Source of the DNA: Isosphaeraceae bacterium
GTDB lineage: Bacteria; Planctomycetota; Planctomycetia; Isosphaerales; Isosphaeraceae
Direction: 5' to 3'
DNA: 64,000 nt
Assembly: GCA_031291845.1 (NCBI GenBank)
Contig: JARLIH010000273.1
Location: 1 to 64,000 of the forward strand
The position numbers and the translations under genes are program-made. Below the pieces are notes generated by a model. That model saw nothing but the letters and a program-made list of their open reading frames with translations, ran no database searches and was not told the origin of the DNA. This document shows, piece by piece, positions 17,802-27,417 of this stretch. How positions within the stretch are numbered: the first letter of the stretch is position 1; every line of letters starts with the position of its first letter.

Positions 17802-18671
17802 ATGCGATGGATTTTGGCCCTTGTCCTTACGTTGTGCGTTCTCCCTTGCCGGGGGCAAACTTCGCCTCCCCCGAGCACGTCCGAGACCGAACGTGCCCAA
17901 GGGGCGGCGGAACTCGCGCGCAAGGCGGCGGAAGAGTACACCATCGCTCTCGGATCCGACGCGAGCGAGCCGCTTGGTCTTGTGACCAAACCCGTGTTGC
18001 AATGGTCGAATCCCGTCAGTGGCTCCATTCACGGCTCGGTGTTCGTCTGGACGAGGCAGGGACGAGCGACCGCGATCGCGTCCATCTACAAATGGTACGC
18101 ACCCCGTCATCACCTCGGCGTTGAGTTCCACTCACTCGCCGCGGGACCGCTCGTCGCCAAGCGTGCCGGCGAGAACGCCTGGACCCCTCGTCTTCCCGGC
18201 ATCGAACTCCGGCCCATCCCCGGCGCACCGGCGCCGGCCGACAAGCCCGTGGCGCGTCTCGCCCAGATGCGCGCCCTGGCGAAGGAGTTCACGGCCTCGG
18301 AGACGACCCGCGAAAACATCAGGCGCGAACTGCGACGGCTCTCGAACCCCATATTTCGCAACCTCGACGCCGACGCTCAGTTCCTCGACGGTGCGCTCTT
18401 CGCGTTCGTTGAGGGGACTGACCCGGAGGTCGTCCTGGACGTCCAGGCCCGGCGAGTCGCCGGCGCGGATACTTTCGAATGGGTCTACGGACTGGTGAGA
18501 ATGAACAGCAACGCCCTTCGGGTTGCCCATCGCGGACGCGAGGTCTGGACCATTCCGGAGATCCCTTGGCGCGAGGCCTTCGATCACGACCGGCCGTACA
18601 CACTCTTTACCTTTCAACCCGGGGAAGGGGTCAACCCGCCAGGCCCCGGCGACGATGAGCCCAGCCAGTGA
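17802..18671 (+). CDS. P1: exported protein of the two-repeat paralog family
   Basis: First of 13 related genes, 289 residues. A signal peptide (RWILALVLTLCVLPCRGQ) is followed by repeat A at about 64-96 (PVLQWSNPV, HGSVFVW, GRATAI), the linker motif LPGIELRPIPGAPAPAD with ARLAQMRALAKEF at about 131-163, and repeat B at about 183-216 (PIFRNLD, DGALFAF, TDPEVV). P1 is the most diverged copy: His replaces the Asp of DGA in repeat A. The family has no fold or function I recognise. It is probably periplasmic. AGGA lies 8 bases before the ATG. It begins the long plus-strand cluster. Confidence 0.8.
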   Translation: MRWILALVLTLCVLPCRGQTSPPPSTSETERAQGAAELARKAAEEYTIALGSDASEPLGLVTKPVLQWSNPVSGSIHGSVFVWTRQGRATAIASIYKWYAPRHHLGVEFHSLAAGPLVAKRAGENAWTPRLPGIELRPIPGAPAPADKPVARLAQMRALAKEFTASETTRENIRRELRRLSNPIFRNLDADAQFLDGALFAFVEGTDPEVVLDVQARRVAGADTFEWVYGLVRMNSNALRVAHRGREVWTIPEIPWREAFDHDRPYTLFTFQPGEGVNPPGPGDDEPSQ

Positions 18672-18800
18672 CCGGTCTCTTCTGTCCGTGGTGTCTCGCG
18701 GATAAGATCGCAATTATTAGGTCATGTCGTGCCAGCCTTCGCCCGAACCATCTCCGCCACGGACGTTAGTCTCAACAACAGCGTACAAAGGAGCAGAGCA

Positions 18801-19715
18801 ATGCGGACCGCACGGGCGCAATCGAGGGGAGCGTTGGCCGCCTTGAGTGGCGTCGTTCTCCTCTCGGTCCTGGTGACTGGATCGGGCCGTAGCCGCGCGC
18901 AACAGGAACGAGGCGAACCGCAAAAGAGGGCCGAGCCGCATCCGAAGACGGAAACGGCGTCGAAGCGACTCGAAGACCTGAGGCATGCGGCCGAGAATTA
19001 CCGGATCACGCTCGACTCGGAACCACCGCGCACCCTGGTGCTGAAGCCCGACCCGGTCCTGCGATGGAGCAATCCGCTGCGCAGGACCGACGACGGAGCC
19101 GTCTTCATCTGGGTCTCAGAGGGACGGCCCGAAGTCGTGGCGTCTTTCTACAGGCACAGGCGAGAGGAGGTCCTCCAGGAGGACCATGAGTTCCAGTCCC
19201 TTGCGACTACCCCGTTAAGGGCGGCTCGCGACGGGTCCGACGTCTGGTTTCCGCCGGGTGGCGGTGTCTCGCTCACTCCGATTCCGGACGCGCCGCCGCC
19301 GGCGGCGACACCCGCGGAGCGCTTGCGGCAGATGCGCGCCCTGGCGCGCGAATTCAAGGCATTTTTCAATCTGCCTAAGGAACAGTCGGAGCTGCGGCTC
19401 CTTTCTCAACCGATCTACCGCTACGAGACCCACCGCGCGGATGTCGCGGACGGCGCCTTGTTCGCCTTCGTCCAGACGACCGATCCCGAGGTCTTGCTCC
19501 TCATCGAGGCGCGGCCGCACGCTGCGGGGCTGGCCTGGCACTACGGAATCGCGCGCATGTCCATGGTCAACCTCCGAGCCGAGCACAAGGAACGGACAGT
19601 GTGGACGGCCGACTGGGACGATCAGGCGGAAGCGCCCAACAAGCCCTATGCCACGCTCCCCGGCCCGCGCCGCAACGTGGTCGATGATCCGGGCGAAAGC
19701 ACCGGCTCACGCTAA
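18801..19715 (+). CDS. P2: exported protein of the two-repeat paralog family
   Basis: 304 residues. The signal peptide has its hydrophobic core in ALAALSGVVLLSVLVTGSG and a likely cut after SRA. A charged linker comes next (EPQKRAEPHPKTETAS). Repeat A reads PVLRWSNPLR, DGAVFIW, GRPEVVASFY; the linker has PIPDAPPPA and RLRQMRALAREF; repeat B reads PIYRYET, DGALFAFV, TTDPEVLLLIEARP. The ATG at 18801 is preferred to a GTG at 18729 because AAGGAG precedes it by 7 bases. The closest relative in the window is P3, the next gene, which indicates recent tandem duplication. Function unknown. Confidence 0.82.
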   Translation: MRTARAQSRGALAALSGVVLLSVLVTGSGRSRAQQERGEPQKRAEPHPKTETASKRLEDLRHAAENYRITLDSEPPRTLVLKPDPVLRWSNPLRRTDDGAVFIWVSEGRPEVVASFYRHRREEVLQEDHEFQSLATTPLRAARDGSDVWFPPGGGVSLTPIPDAPPPAATPAERLRQMRALAREFKAFFNLPKEQSELRLLSQPIYRYETHRADVADGALFAFVQTTDPEVLLLIEARPHAAGLAWHYGIARMSMVNLRAEHKERTVWTADWDDQAEAPNKPYATLPGPRRNVVDDPGESTGSR

Positions 19716-19758
19716 CGAATGGGGCCACGAAGTTTGCCGTGCGAGGAGAAGAGAACCG

Positions 19759-20640
19759 ATGCGACCACAACCCGTTGCGCAGCACACAGCCCGAGCGGGG
19801 GTCTTTCTGATGCTCGGAGCCGTGCTCAGCTCTTGCGGAGGCACACGGCTCGCGGCGCAGGAGGCCCCGGAGCCGGCGAGTGCCGCGGCTCGCCCGGATC
19901 GCGGCGATGAACACCTCGCGCAAATGAAACGGAGCGCGGAAGCGTACCAGATCACGCTCAACACCGAGCCTCCGCGGCGCCTCGAACTGCGGATGGAACC
20001 GGTGTTGCGCTGGTCCAATCCGCTCCGCATTACGAGCGACGGCGCGGTCTTCTTGTGGCTGTCCGAGGGACGCCCTGAAGTGATCGCATCCTTCTACCAG
20101 TTCCAGCGCAACGGGATGACGGCCGAAGACCACGAGTTCCAATCGCTCGCGACCACCGGGCTGACGGCCACTCGGGGCGATTCCGACGTCTGGTTCCCAC
20201 GCGATCCCGGCGTGACCCTCGCACCGATCCCGGATGCCCCAGCGCCGGCCGGGACGCCGGCAGAGCGCCTCCGGCAGATGCGCGCACTGGCGCGCGAGTT
20301 CCGCGCGTTCCTGGACCGGCCGAACAACAAGTCGGAGCTGCGGCTGTTGTCGCAACCTCTGTTTCGCTACGAAACCCGCCGCGCCGACCTTTCCGACGGG
20401 GCCCTCTTCAGCTTTGTGCTGACGACCGATCCCGAGGTGTTGCTGCTGATCGAGGCGCGCCCGTACGAGGGGAAGCTCGCGTGGCACTATGCGCTCACAC
20501 GGATGTCGATGATGGAGCTGCGCGTCGAACGCAAGGGAACGACAGTCTGGCAAGTTCCGTTTAACACCGAAGCCAATTCACGGAAACGACCCTATTTGAT
20601 CACTCCCGCTCCCGCGCCGCCGGCCGGGGACGGCTTCTGA
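19759..20640 (+). CDS. P3: putative lipoprotein of the two-repeat paralog family
   Basis: 293 residues, very similar to P2 along the whole length. The signal differs: FLMLGAVLSSCGG contains a lipobox (L-S-S-C), so the mature protein is probably lipid-anchored. Repeat A is PVLRWSNPLR, DGAVFLW, GRPEVIASFY; the linker has PIPDAPAPA and RLRQMRALAREF; repeat B is PLFRYET, DGALFSF, TTDPEVLLLIEARP. The frame is open about 500 bases upstream, but the ATG at 19759 follows GAGGAGAAGAG and gives a proper signal peptide. Function unknown. Confidence 0.82.
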   Translation: MRPQPVAQHTARAGVFLMLGAVLSSCGGTRLAAQEAPEPASAAARPDRGDEHLAQMKRSAEAYQITLNTEPPRRLELRMEPVLRWSNPLRITSDGAVFLWLSEGRPEVIASFYQFQRNGMTAEDHEFQSLATTGLTATRGDSDVWFPRDPGVTLAPIPDAPAPAGTPAERLRQMRALAREFRAFLDRPNNKSELRLLSQPLFRYETRRADLSDGALFSFVLTTDPEVLLLIEARPYEGKLAWHYALTRMSMMELRVERKGTTVWQVPFNTEANSRKRPYLITPAPAPPAGDGF

Positions 20641-20659
20641 GACAAGAAATACGTTTCAC

Positions 20660-21526
20660 ATGAAATCGCTATTTGCCGCAGTCACCATGATTGTTGTCGG
20701 CGCGTTGGTTCTGACGCCTTCGACCGCCGGGGCGCAGGAGGTTCCATCAGGCGCCACGAAGGAGTCCGACGAACAGAGAAAGTGGGTCCCTCTCTTCCAA
20801 CGCCACGCGGGCGAGTACGTGGTACGGGCGGGCTCCGAGGCGAACCAACTCGCCCCGGCGCAATGGCTGTCGGAGCCGGTCCTGCGGTGGTCGCAGCCGG
20901 TCCGGGGGGGCGACGACGGCGCGCTCTATCTATGGTTGCGAGAAGGTCGTCCCGTGGCTGCCGTCACTTTCTTCACCTTCAAATGGCCCGACGGTAAGCG
21001 CGCCATCGTCCACGAACGTCATTCGTTACGTCTTGGAACCGTCGAGGCCGAATGGCGCGGGCGGGAAGTCTGGCACACGACGAAGCCGGGCGTGACTTAT
21101 GAGCCCGTGCCCAGCGCCGCGAAGCCGGCCGCAACCGCGAGTGCCCGCATGCGCCAGATGCACGAGATCACCCGCGACTTCACAGCCCGCACGGTGGACG
21201 ACAAGGACAAGGACTGGCCGCTCCGCCTGCTGCCGAAACCGCTCTACCGTTTTGAGGGTTCGACCCACGACTCACTCGACGGCGCACTATTCGCGCTGGC
21301 TCAAGGGACCGATCCCGAAGCGTTTCTCATCCTCGACGCCCGTGGATCGGCCGAAGCGAGGCGCTGGGAATATGCTGTGGCCCGGTTTACCGACCGCAAG
21401 GTCGTCGTCCAGTACAAGGACCGCGAAGTCTACGCCGGCCGGAACACGGTCGGGGGCACCGATGAGGTCTACCATTCCGAGACCGTCATCCTGAAACCAA
21501 GCGACAAACCGGAAGACTTTGACTAA
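20660..21526 (+). CDS. P4: exported protein of the two-repeat paralog family
   Basis: 288 residues. The signal peptide is KSLFAAVTMIVVGALVLTP with a probable cut at AGA-QEV. Repeat A is PVLRWSQPVR, DGALYLW, GRPVAAVTFF; the HERHSLRLG segment corresponds to HEFQSLA of P2; the linker is PGVTYEPVPSAAKPA with RMRQMHEITRDF; repeat B is PLYRFEG, DGALFALA, GTDPEAFLILDARG. It is intermediate between the P1-P3 and P5-P6 subgroups. The ribosome-binding site is weak. Function unknown. Confidence 0.82.
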   Translation: MKSLFAAVTMIVVGALVLTPSTAGAQEVPSGATKESDEQRKWVPLFQRHAGEYVVRAGSEANQLAPAQWLSEPVLRWSQPVRGGDDGALYLWLREGRPVAAVTFFTFKWPDGKRAIVHERHSLRLGTVEAEWRGREVWHTTKPGVTYEPVPSAAKPAATASARMRQMHEITRDFTARTVDDKDKDWPLRLLPKPLYRFEGSTHDSLDGALFALAQGTDPEAFLILDARGSAEARRWEYAVARFTDRKVVVQYKDREVYAGRNTVGGTDEVYHSETVILKPSDKPEDFD

Positions 21527-21586
21527 TGTAGGAAGAGAGCGCCAATCGGGCCCGGCAAACGGTGAAACGAGTTCCGAAGAATTTCG

Positions 21587-21616
21587 TTGACATCGTCTCA
21601 CGACCGGCGATATTTG
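21587..21616 (+). promoter_or_regulatory. Candidate promoter/operator upstream of P5, matching the blaI promoter region
   Basis: TTGACA (21587-21592) and TATTTG (21611-21616) are 18 bases apart in the 168-base gap before P5. The surrounding bases (GAATTTCGTTGACA, 11 bases, CCGGCGATA, one base, TTGTAG) repeat the element upstream of the blaI-type gene on the minus strand near 50236-50207, with the same spacing. This suggests a shared regulator, most simply the BlaI-type repressor. Confidence 0.55.
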
Positions 21617-21694
21617 TAGCCATCCGACGCGGTTCGTAGCCTGACGCATGGGTCGTTCATATCAGCGGGGACGGGAGAAGGGAGCGATGGGCCG

Positions 21695-22543
21695 ATGTTA
21701 GCGCCGATGCTGGTATTGTTGTCTCTCGCCGCGCCGACCCAGGGCACCCCGGGGCCGGCAAGCGCAACGGCGGCCGATCGTTTGCTGAAGCTGCATACCG
21801 AGGATGCCTCGACGTATGCGATCTTCCGTGACTCGCAACGCTCGGAGAAGCTGGAGCTACGGCGGGAGCCGATTTACCGGTGGACGAACCCCACGCGGGT
21901 GGGAGGACAGGTGGGAGAGGTCTACATCTGGACCTGGCGGGGACGGCCCGACGTTGTGGCGAGCATCTTTTCCCACCCTACCAAGGACGGACAGCGCGTC
22001 CTGTGCCACGAGCTGCACTCGCTTTCGCAAGCGGTGTTGCTCGTGGACCGCGATTCACCCAACCGGTGGGAGCCCCAGGCGCCCGGCGTGGAGCTGAAGC
22101 CGGTGGACGGCGCGCCCGAGCCGGCCGACTCGGCGGCGCGCCGACTCGTCCAGCTCAGGGCCATCTCGCGTGAGTTCGCCGGGCGCAGCCTGAGCGACCA
22201 GAACGTCGCGTGGGACCTGAGGCTCTTGCCACAGCCGCTTTACCGGTACGAAAGTACCGACGCCGACGTGATCGACGGCGCGCTGTTCGCGCTCGTCTCG
22301 TCGGCCGGCACGGACCCCGAAATCATGCTGGCGGTCGAGGCACGGAAAACCGCCGGCGGGCCGCGCTGGGTGTTCGGCGCAGCGCGGTTTTCGGACATGA
22401 GCCTCTGGCTCACCCACAAGGGGCGCGAAGTTTGGACGTCGATCCGGGGTGGGGAAAACACGTTCAACCACGACCCGATGCACCGCTTCCGCTTCTACCA
22501 GGATCGGTCCATTCCCGAACTCGATGGGCTTGCGCCGAGGTGA
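21695..22543 (+). CDS. P5: exported protein of the two-repeat paralog family
   Basis: 282 residues. There is a short hydrophobic signal (LAPMLVLLSLAAPTQG). Repeat A is PIYRWTNPTR, GEVYIW, GRPDVVASIF; the HELHSLSQ segment follows; the linker is PGVELKPVDGAPEPAD with RLVQLRAISREF; repeat B is PLYRYEST, DGALFALV, AGTDPEIMLAVEAR. The two extra residues before GTDPE (SAG or TAG) are shared only with P6, defining a subgroup. It is preceded by its own candidate promoter, so it may begin a new transcript within the cluster. Function unknown. Confidence 0.82.
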   Translation: MLAPMLVLLSLAAPTQGTPGPASATAADRLLKLHTEDASTYAIFRDSQRSEKLELRREPIYRWTNPTRVGGQVGEVYIWTWRGRPDVVASIFSHPTKDGQRVLCHELHSLSQAVLLVDRDSPNRWEPQAPGVELKPVDGAPEPADSAARRLVQLRAISREFAGRSLSDQNVAWDLRLLPQPLYRYESTDADVIDGALFALVSSAGTDPEIMLAVEARKTAGGPRWVFGAARFSDMSLWLTHKGREVWTSIRGGENTFNHDPMHRFRFYQDRSIPELDGLAPR

Positions 22544-22547
22544 GACG

Positions 22548-23417
22548 ATGCGCCGATTAGCTTTAATGTTCATGACGTCCGCCGTCCTGGCGTCGCCGAC
22601 GGCCGCGGACGACAAAGCCGGCGGCGAACAGGCCGCGAAAGACAAGCGCGAGCGGTTGCTCGAGATCTACCGCAACGAGGCGGCGAGCTACACGATCTAC
22701 CGCGACGCCAGCCGCAAGGAGCGGCTGGAGCTCCAGCACGACCCGGTCTACATTTGGACGAACCCGGTCCGGAGCGCGGGGCAGGACGGGGCGGTGTTCG
22801 TCTGGACGTGTCGCGGCCGGGCCGAGGTGCTGGCCACGTTCTTCTCGTACCCCGCAACGGGTCCGCGCAGCCTCAACCACGAGCTGCACTCCCTATCTCG
22901 TTCGGTCCTCGATGTCACCCGATCGGGCACTCACACGTGGACCCCCACGGCCCCAGGCGTTGAACTCAAGCCCATCGCCGGCGCCCCCTTGCCTGCCAGC
23001 TCACCGTCACAACGGCTCATCCAGATGCGCGCACTGAACCGCGAATTTACGGCCGGCACGCGTGATAAAGAGGACAAGCGGTGGGAGCTCCGGCTCCTGC
23101 CCAAGCCGCTCTACCGGTACGAGAGCACCGATCCGGACTTGCTCGACGGGGCGGTCTTTGCGTTCGTTTCCACGGCCGGCACCGATCCGGAGATTGTGCT
23201 CGTCCTGGAGGCCCGGCGTCCTTCCGCCGGCGGAGAGCCGGCTTGGCATTATGCGCTCGCGCGGTTCACCGATCTGCACTTCTGGGTCAGACACCAGGGC
23301 AAGGAAGTCCACAGTGGAGAATTGATCCCCCACAACTTGCCCGTTCAAGACCCCCAGCACCGCTATCGTTCCTTTCGCGATCGGGGGATTCCCGCCTTGG
23401 AGGACGATGTGCCGTGA
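22548..23417 (+). CDS. P6: exported protein of the two-repeat paralog family
   Basis: 289 residues, sister of P5. The signal is RRLALMFMTSAVLASPTAA. Repeat A is PVYIWTNPVR, DGAVFVW, GRAEVLATFF; HELHSLSR follows; the linker is PGVELKPIAGAPLPA with RLIQMRALNREF; repeat B is PLYRYEST, DGAVFAFV, AGTDPEIVLVLEAR. The ATG at 22548 lies 4 bases after the P5 stop with GAGGTGA upstream, so translation is probably coupled to P5. The repeat A residue normally Arg (P-x-x-R) is Ile here. Function unknown. Confidence 0.82.
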   Translation: MRRLALMFMTSAVLASPTAADDKAGGEQAAKDKRERLLEIYRNEAASYTIYRDASRKERLELQHDPVYIWTNPVRSAGQDGAVFVWTCRGRAEVLATFFSYPATGPRSLNHELHSLSRSVLDVTRSGTHTWTPTAPGVELKPIAGAPLPASSPSQRLIQMRALNREFTAGTRDKEDKRWELRLLPKPLYRYESTDPDLLDGAVFAFVSTAGTDPEIVLVLEARRPSAGGEPAWHYALARFTDLHFWVRHQGKEVHSGELIPHNLPVQDPQHRYRSFRDRGIPALEDDVP

Positions 23418-23464
23418 GCATTGAATCGAAACGAAGCTCTTCCCGCGAATACCGAGTCGCAGCC

Positions 23465-24454
23465 ATGACGGAACACAAGGCGGACCGCCGGCCGATCCGG
23501 CACGGCGTCGCCATACTGACCCTCGGCTTGTCCGTCTTCCTCACCGCGGGCGCCAGCCACGCGGCGGAAGCGCAAACCGGAACATCCGGCAAAGGGGTCC
23601 GGCGCGCCTTGATCGTCTGCGGTCTGCCGGGCGACGAAGACCACCGGAAGCTCTACGCCGGGGTTATGGAGAAACTGGCGAAAGCGCTGATCGAGCAGTA
23701 CGGCTTTCCGGCCACCGAGGTCCTGGTGCGCTTCGGCGGCGAGACCAGGCCGACCGACGGCCCGGCGCTCAAGTCGTCGCGAGGGCCCTCGAGCGGCGAG
23801 GGGATCGCGGCTGACGTCGCGGAGCTGCGCAAACGGCTGACGGCCGACGACTCCCTCTGGGTGATCGTCCTGGGGCACGGCCACCTGGACGGCCGCCGTG
23901 CCTATCTGAACCTGCCCGGCCCGGACCTGGACGAACGGGGCTTTGGCAAGCTCTTCGAGGGGCTCAAAGCGCGGGAGCAAGTCTTCTTCATCACGTCGTC
24001 GGCCAGTGGGTTCTTTCTGAAGCCGCTGGCTCAGCCCGGGCGCATCGTCATCACCGCGACGGAGCCCGACCGGGAAGTGAACGAGACGCTCTTTCCCCAG
24101 GCTTTGGCCGACGTCCTCGCTTCGCCCCCGGAAGGGATCGACCACGACAAGAACGGCTCCATCTCGGTTTTCGAGCTCTACCTGTCGGTCGTCGCCAACG
24201 TCATGCAGCGCTACGTCGACGACGAGAACCTCGCGACCGAGCACGCCAAAATCGACGACAACGGCGACGGCCGCGGCAGCGAGCTCCAGGCCCAGTACCT
24301 GCCGGAGGAGCTGGGCGGAACCGCGGGCAAGGACGAGAAACCGACGGCCGGACCGAAAGGGGATGGTCAGCTCGCGTCGCAGGTGCTGATCGGCGCAGTG
24401 CCCCAACCGGCGAAGGATCAATCCAACGGCAGTACCGAGGCTGCCAAGAAATAA
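23465..24454 (+). CDS. Exported caspase-fold (clan CD, C13-like) protein with Ser in place of Cys
   Basis: 329 residues. A signal peptide (IRHGVAILTLGLSVFLTAGASHA) is followed by a caspase-hemoglobinase-like fold: VRRALIVCGLPGDEDH (first strand), a Asp-rich helix, LWVIVLGHGHLDGR carrying the His motif GHG, and VFFITSSASGFF where clan CD enzymes have the catalytic Cys. Here only Ser and Ala are present, so ordinary cysteine protease activity is not expected. Two EF-hand-like loops, DHDKNGSISVFE and DDNGDGRGSE, may bind calcium. I recall a TSASG-type variant in related bacterial sequences, but this is unverified. A GTG at 23414 overlapping the P6 stop, with GGAGG upstream, is an alternative start; the ATG gives a more normal signal length. 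Confidence 0.7.
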   Translation: MTEHKADRRPIRHGVAILTLGLSVFLTAGASHAAEAQTGTSGKGVRRALIVCGLPGDEDHRKLYAGVMEKLAKALIEQYGFPATEVLVRFGGETRPTDGPALKSSRGPSSGEGIAADVAELRKRLTADDSLWVIVLGHGHLDGRRAYLNLPGPDLDERGFGKLFEGLKAREQVFFITSSASGFFLKPLAQPGRIVITATEPDREVNETLFPQALADVLASPPEGIDHDKNGSISVFELYLSVVANVMQRYVDDENLATEHAKIDDNGDGRGSELQAQYLPEELGGTAGKDEKPTAGPKGDGQLASQVLIGAVPQPAKDQSNGSTEAAKK

Positions 24455-24512
24455 CAGCCGCAATCCATGTACCTGTTGTGCTACGAGGAGGGGGCGGCGA
24501 CGCCGGAACCCG

Positions 24513-25331
24513 ATGATTCCAAGTCTTCTTGCCAAGCTGGTCCTCGCTCTTGCCCTGGCCGGCCAAACTGCCACCGCGGACGGTAGCCTGCAGGCGGGTT
24601 CGGCCGAAAGGCTGGAGTTCATGAAAGAATCGGTCCGGGGCTATGAGATGACTGGTAGCGGGGGACAACCCGGTGCGCTGAAACTCCAGCCCGATCCGGC
24701 CTTTCGTCTCGGGAAGCAGGGCGCCGACAGCCTGGTTGACGGGGCCATCTTCTTCTGGACGACCGAGACCGGCCGGCCGGAGATCGCGATCCAAGTATTT
24801 CTGGTGAAGACAGTCCGCGAGCCTGAGGGGCTGTGGGTTCATGAGTTTACGTCGCTCTCACCGGCTCCGGTCTCAGCGACGCGCAACAGCCGTGTCGCAT
24901 GGGCACCGCGCCAGCCCGGCGTGGAGTTCCGGCCGGTGCCCGGTGCCGGCAAGCCGGCGGACACTCCCGCGCAGCGACAGCGCCAGATGCACGACCTCGC
25001 GCAGGGGTTCAAGGCTTCGGATAACTTTCACGGCAAGGGCTGGTCGGAGCTGCGGTTGCTCGCGAAGCCGATCGCGCGCTATGGCAAGGCGCGGTCGGAG
25101 ACGCTCGACGGAGCGCTCTTCGCCTTCGTTCTCGGCACCGACCCGGAGGTGTTCGTCTTTCTCGAAGCGAGGGCTGGGCGAGATGGTCTGGAATGGCAGT
25201 ACGCCCTGGCGCCGATGACCGTCTTCGCGGTCAAGGCCGCGTACCGGGAAACGCCCGTCTGGTCGCTTCCCGACCGCGACCCCGCAAACGATCCGGTGCG
25301 GCCGTTTTTCGACACGACATACGTTCCCTGA
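24513..25331 (+). CDS. P7: exported protein of the two-repeat paralog family
   Basis: 272 residues. The signal is IPSLLAKLVLALALAGQTATA. The core begins LEFMKESVRGYEM. Repeat A is PAFRLGKQG, DGAIFFW, GRPEIAIQVF; HEFTSLSPAPV follows; the linker is PGVEFRPVPGAGKPAD with RQRQMHDLAQGF; repeat B is PIARYGKA, DGALFAFV, GTDPEVFVFLEARAG. The end (WQYALAPMTVFAVKAAYR, VWSLPDRDP) is shared with P8. The upstream GAGGAGGGGG and both flanking spacers resemble those of P8. It stands between the caspase-like gene and the second MoxR gene. Function unknown. Confidence 0.82.
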   Translation: MIPSLLAKLVLALALAGQTATADGSLQAGSAERLEFMKESVRGYEMTGSGGQPGALKLQPDPAFRLGKQGADSLVDGAIFFWTTETGRPEIAIQVFLVKTVREPEGLWVHEFTSLSPAPVSATRNSRVAWAPRQPGVEFRPVPGAGKPADTPAQRQRQMHDLAQGFKASDNFHGKGWSELRLLAKPIARYGKARSETLDGALFAFVLGTDPEVFVFLEARAGRDGLEWQYALAPMTVFAVKAAYRETPVWSLPDRDPANDPVRPFFDTTYVP

Positions 25332-25384
25332 ACCGAAGCGGGCGAGTCGCCTGTTCCGCTCCGAAACGAGAGGCCCGAGTCGCG

Positions 25385-26428
<1,044 letters not shown>

Positions 26429-26542
26429 GACCTGGTGCTTCTGCCGGCAAGTGCTTCCCTGAGCGATCGCACACAATCCCGAGCAACGATCGATTCTACC
26501 GATCAACTCGATTCTCGAAGGAGCGGCGTCGCCGTAACCTCA

Positions 26543-27358
26543 GTGTTGCCGAGCGTGTTCACACACTGGCTATGGGCGCTGGCTCTGACGGGCCAAGTTC
26601 CGAGCGCGGACGGAGGCCTCAACGCCGAACCGGCGGCACGTCTCCAGTTCATGAAAGACGCGGTCCGGAGCTACGAGATGTCTGCGAGTGCGCGCGGCCA
26701 GGCGTTCAAATTCCAGGCCGAACCGGTCTTTCGGCTCGGCAAGCAGCCCGCGGACAACGTCGCGGACGGGGCGATCTTTCTTTGGACCAATGAAACCGGC
26801 CGGCCCGTGGTGGCACTCCAGGCGTTCCTGGTGGACACCGGCCGCGACCCCGGCGGTCTCTGGGCCCACGAGTTTACGTCGCTTGCTCTCGGACCGGTGA
26901 CGGCGACACGGAAGGGACGAGTTGCGTGGTCCCCCACGCGCCCGGGGATGGAGTTTCGTTCGATGCCCGAAGCGCCCCGGCCGGCGGAGTCGGTCTCTCA
27001 ACGGCTACGTCAAATGCGCGAACTGGCGCAAGGGTTCCGGGCTTTCGACAATTTCAAAGGGAAAGGGTGGTCGGAGCTGAGGATGCTGGCGACGCCCATC
27101 GCCCGTTACGGGAAAGCCGGCTCCGACCCCCTCGACGGAGCGCTTTTCCCGTTCGTCATGGGGACCGACCCGGAGGTTTTCTTGTTCCTGGAAGTGAAGC
27201 CGGGGAACGCGGACCATGAGTGGCAGTACGCCCTGGCGCCAATGACCGTGTTCGAGGTCAAGGCGACGTACCACGACAAGCCAATCTGGTCGCTTCCCGA
27301 CAGGTCCGCGGTGAACGGCCCGTCTCGACCGTTCTATACCTCGACGGACACTCGCTGA
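26543..27358 (+). CDS. P8: exported protein of the two-repeat paralog family (GTG start)
   Basis: 271 residues from a GTG start, which lines up with the ATG of P7 when the upstream bases are compared (GCGGCG...CGCCG...AACC before both). Frame upstream is open to 26435, but those residues are not signal-like. The signal is LPSVFTHWLWALALTGQ. Repeat A is PVFRLGKQP, DGAIFLW, GRPVVALQAF; the linker is PGMEFRSMPEAPRPA with RLRQMRELAQGF; repeat B is PIARYGKA, DGALFPFV, GTDPEVFLFLEVKPG. It interrupts the MoxR-DUF58 pair. Function unknown. Confidence 0.78.
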   Translation: MLPSVFTHWLWALALTGQVPSADGGLNAEPAARLQFMKDAVRSYEMSASARGQAFKFQAEPVFRLGKQPADNVADGAIFLWTNETGRPVVALQAFLVDTGRDPGGLWAHEFTSLALGPVTATRKGRVAWSPTRPGMEFRSMPEAPRPAESVSQRLRQMRELAQGFRAFDNFKGKGWSELRMLATPIARYGKAGSDPLDGALFPFVMGTDPEVFLFLEVKPGNADHEWQYALAPMTVFEVKATYHDKPIWSLPDRSAVNGPSRPFYTSTDTR

Positions 27359-27417
27359 CGCGACCGGGCCGCAAGTCGCCCGTCCCGAACTGTCCTCAAA
27401 ACAAGGCCTGAGTGCGA

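Noticed and set aside
16881-18131. A longer, 416-residue first gene of the ternary operon
   Set aside because: The extra 206 residues overlap P1 antisense and lack structure; the ATG at 17513 begins the compact domain.
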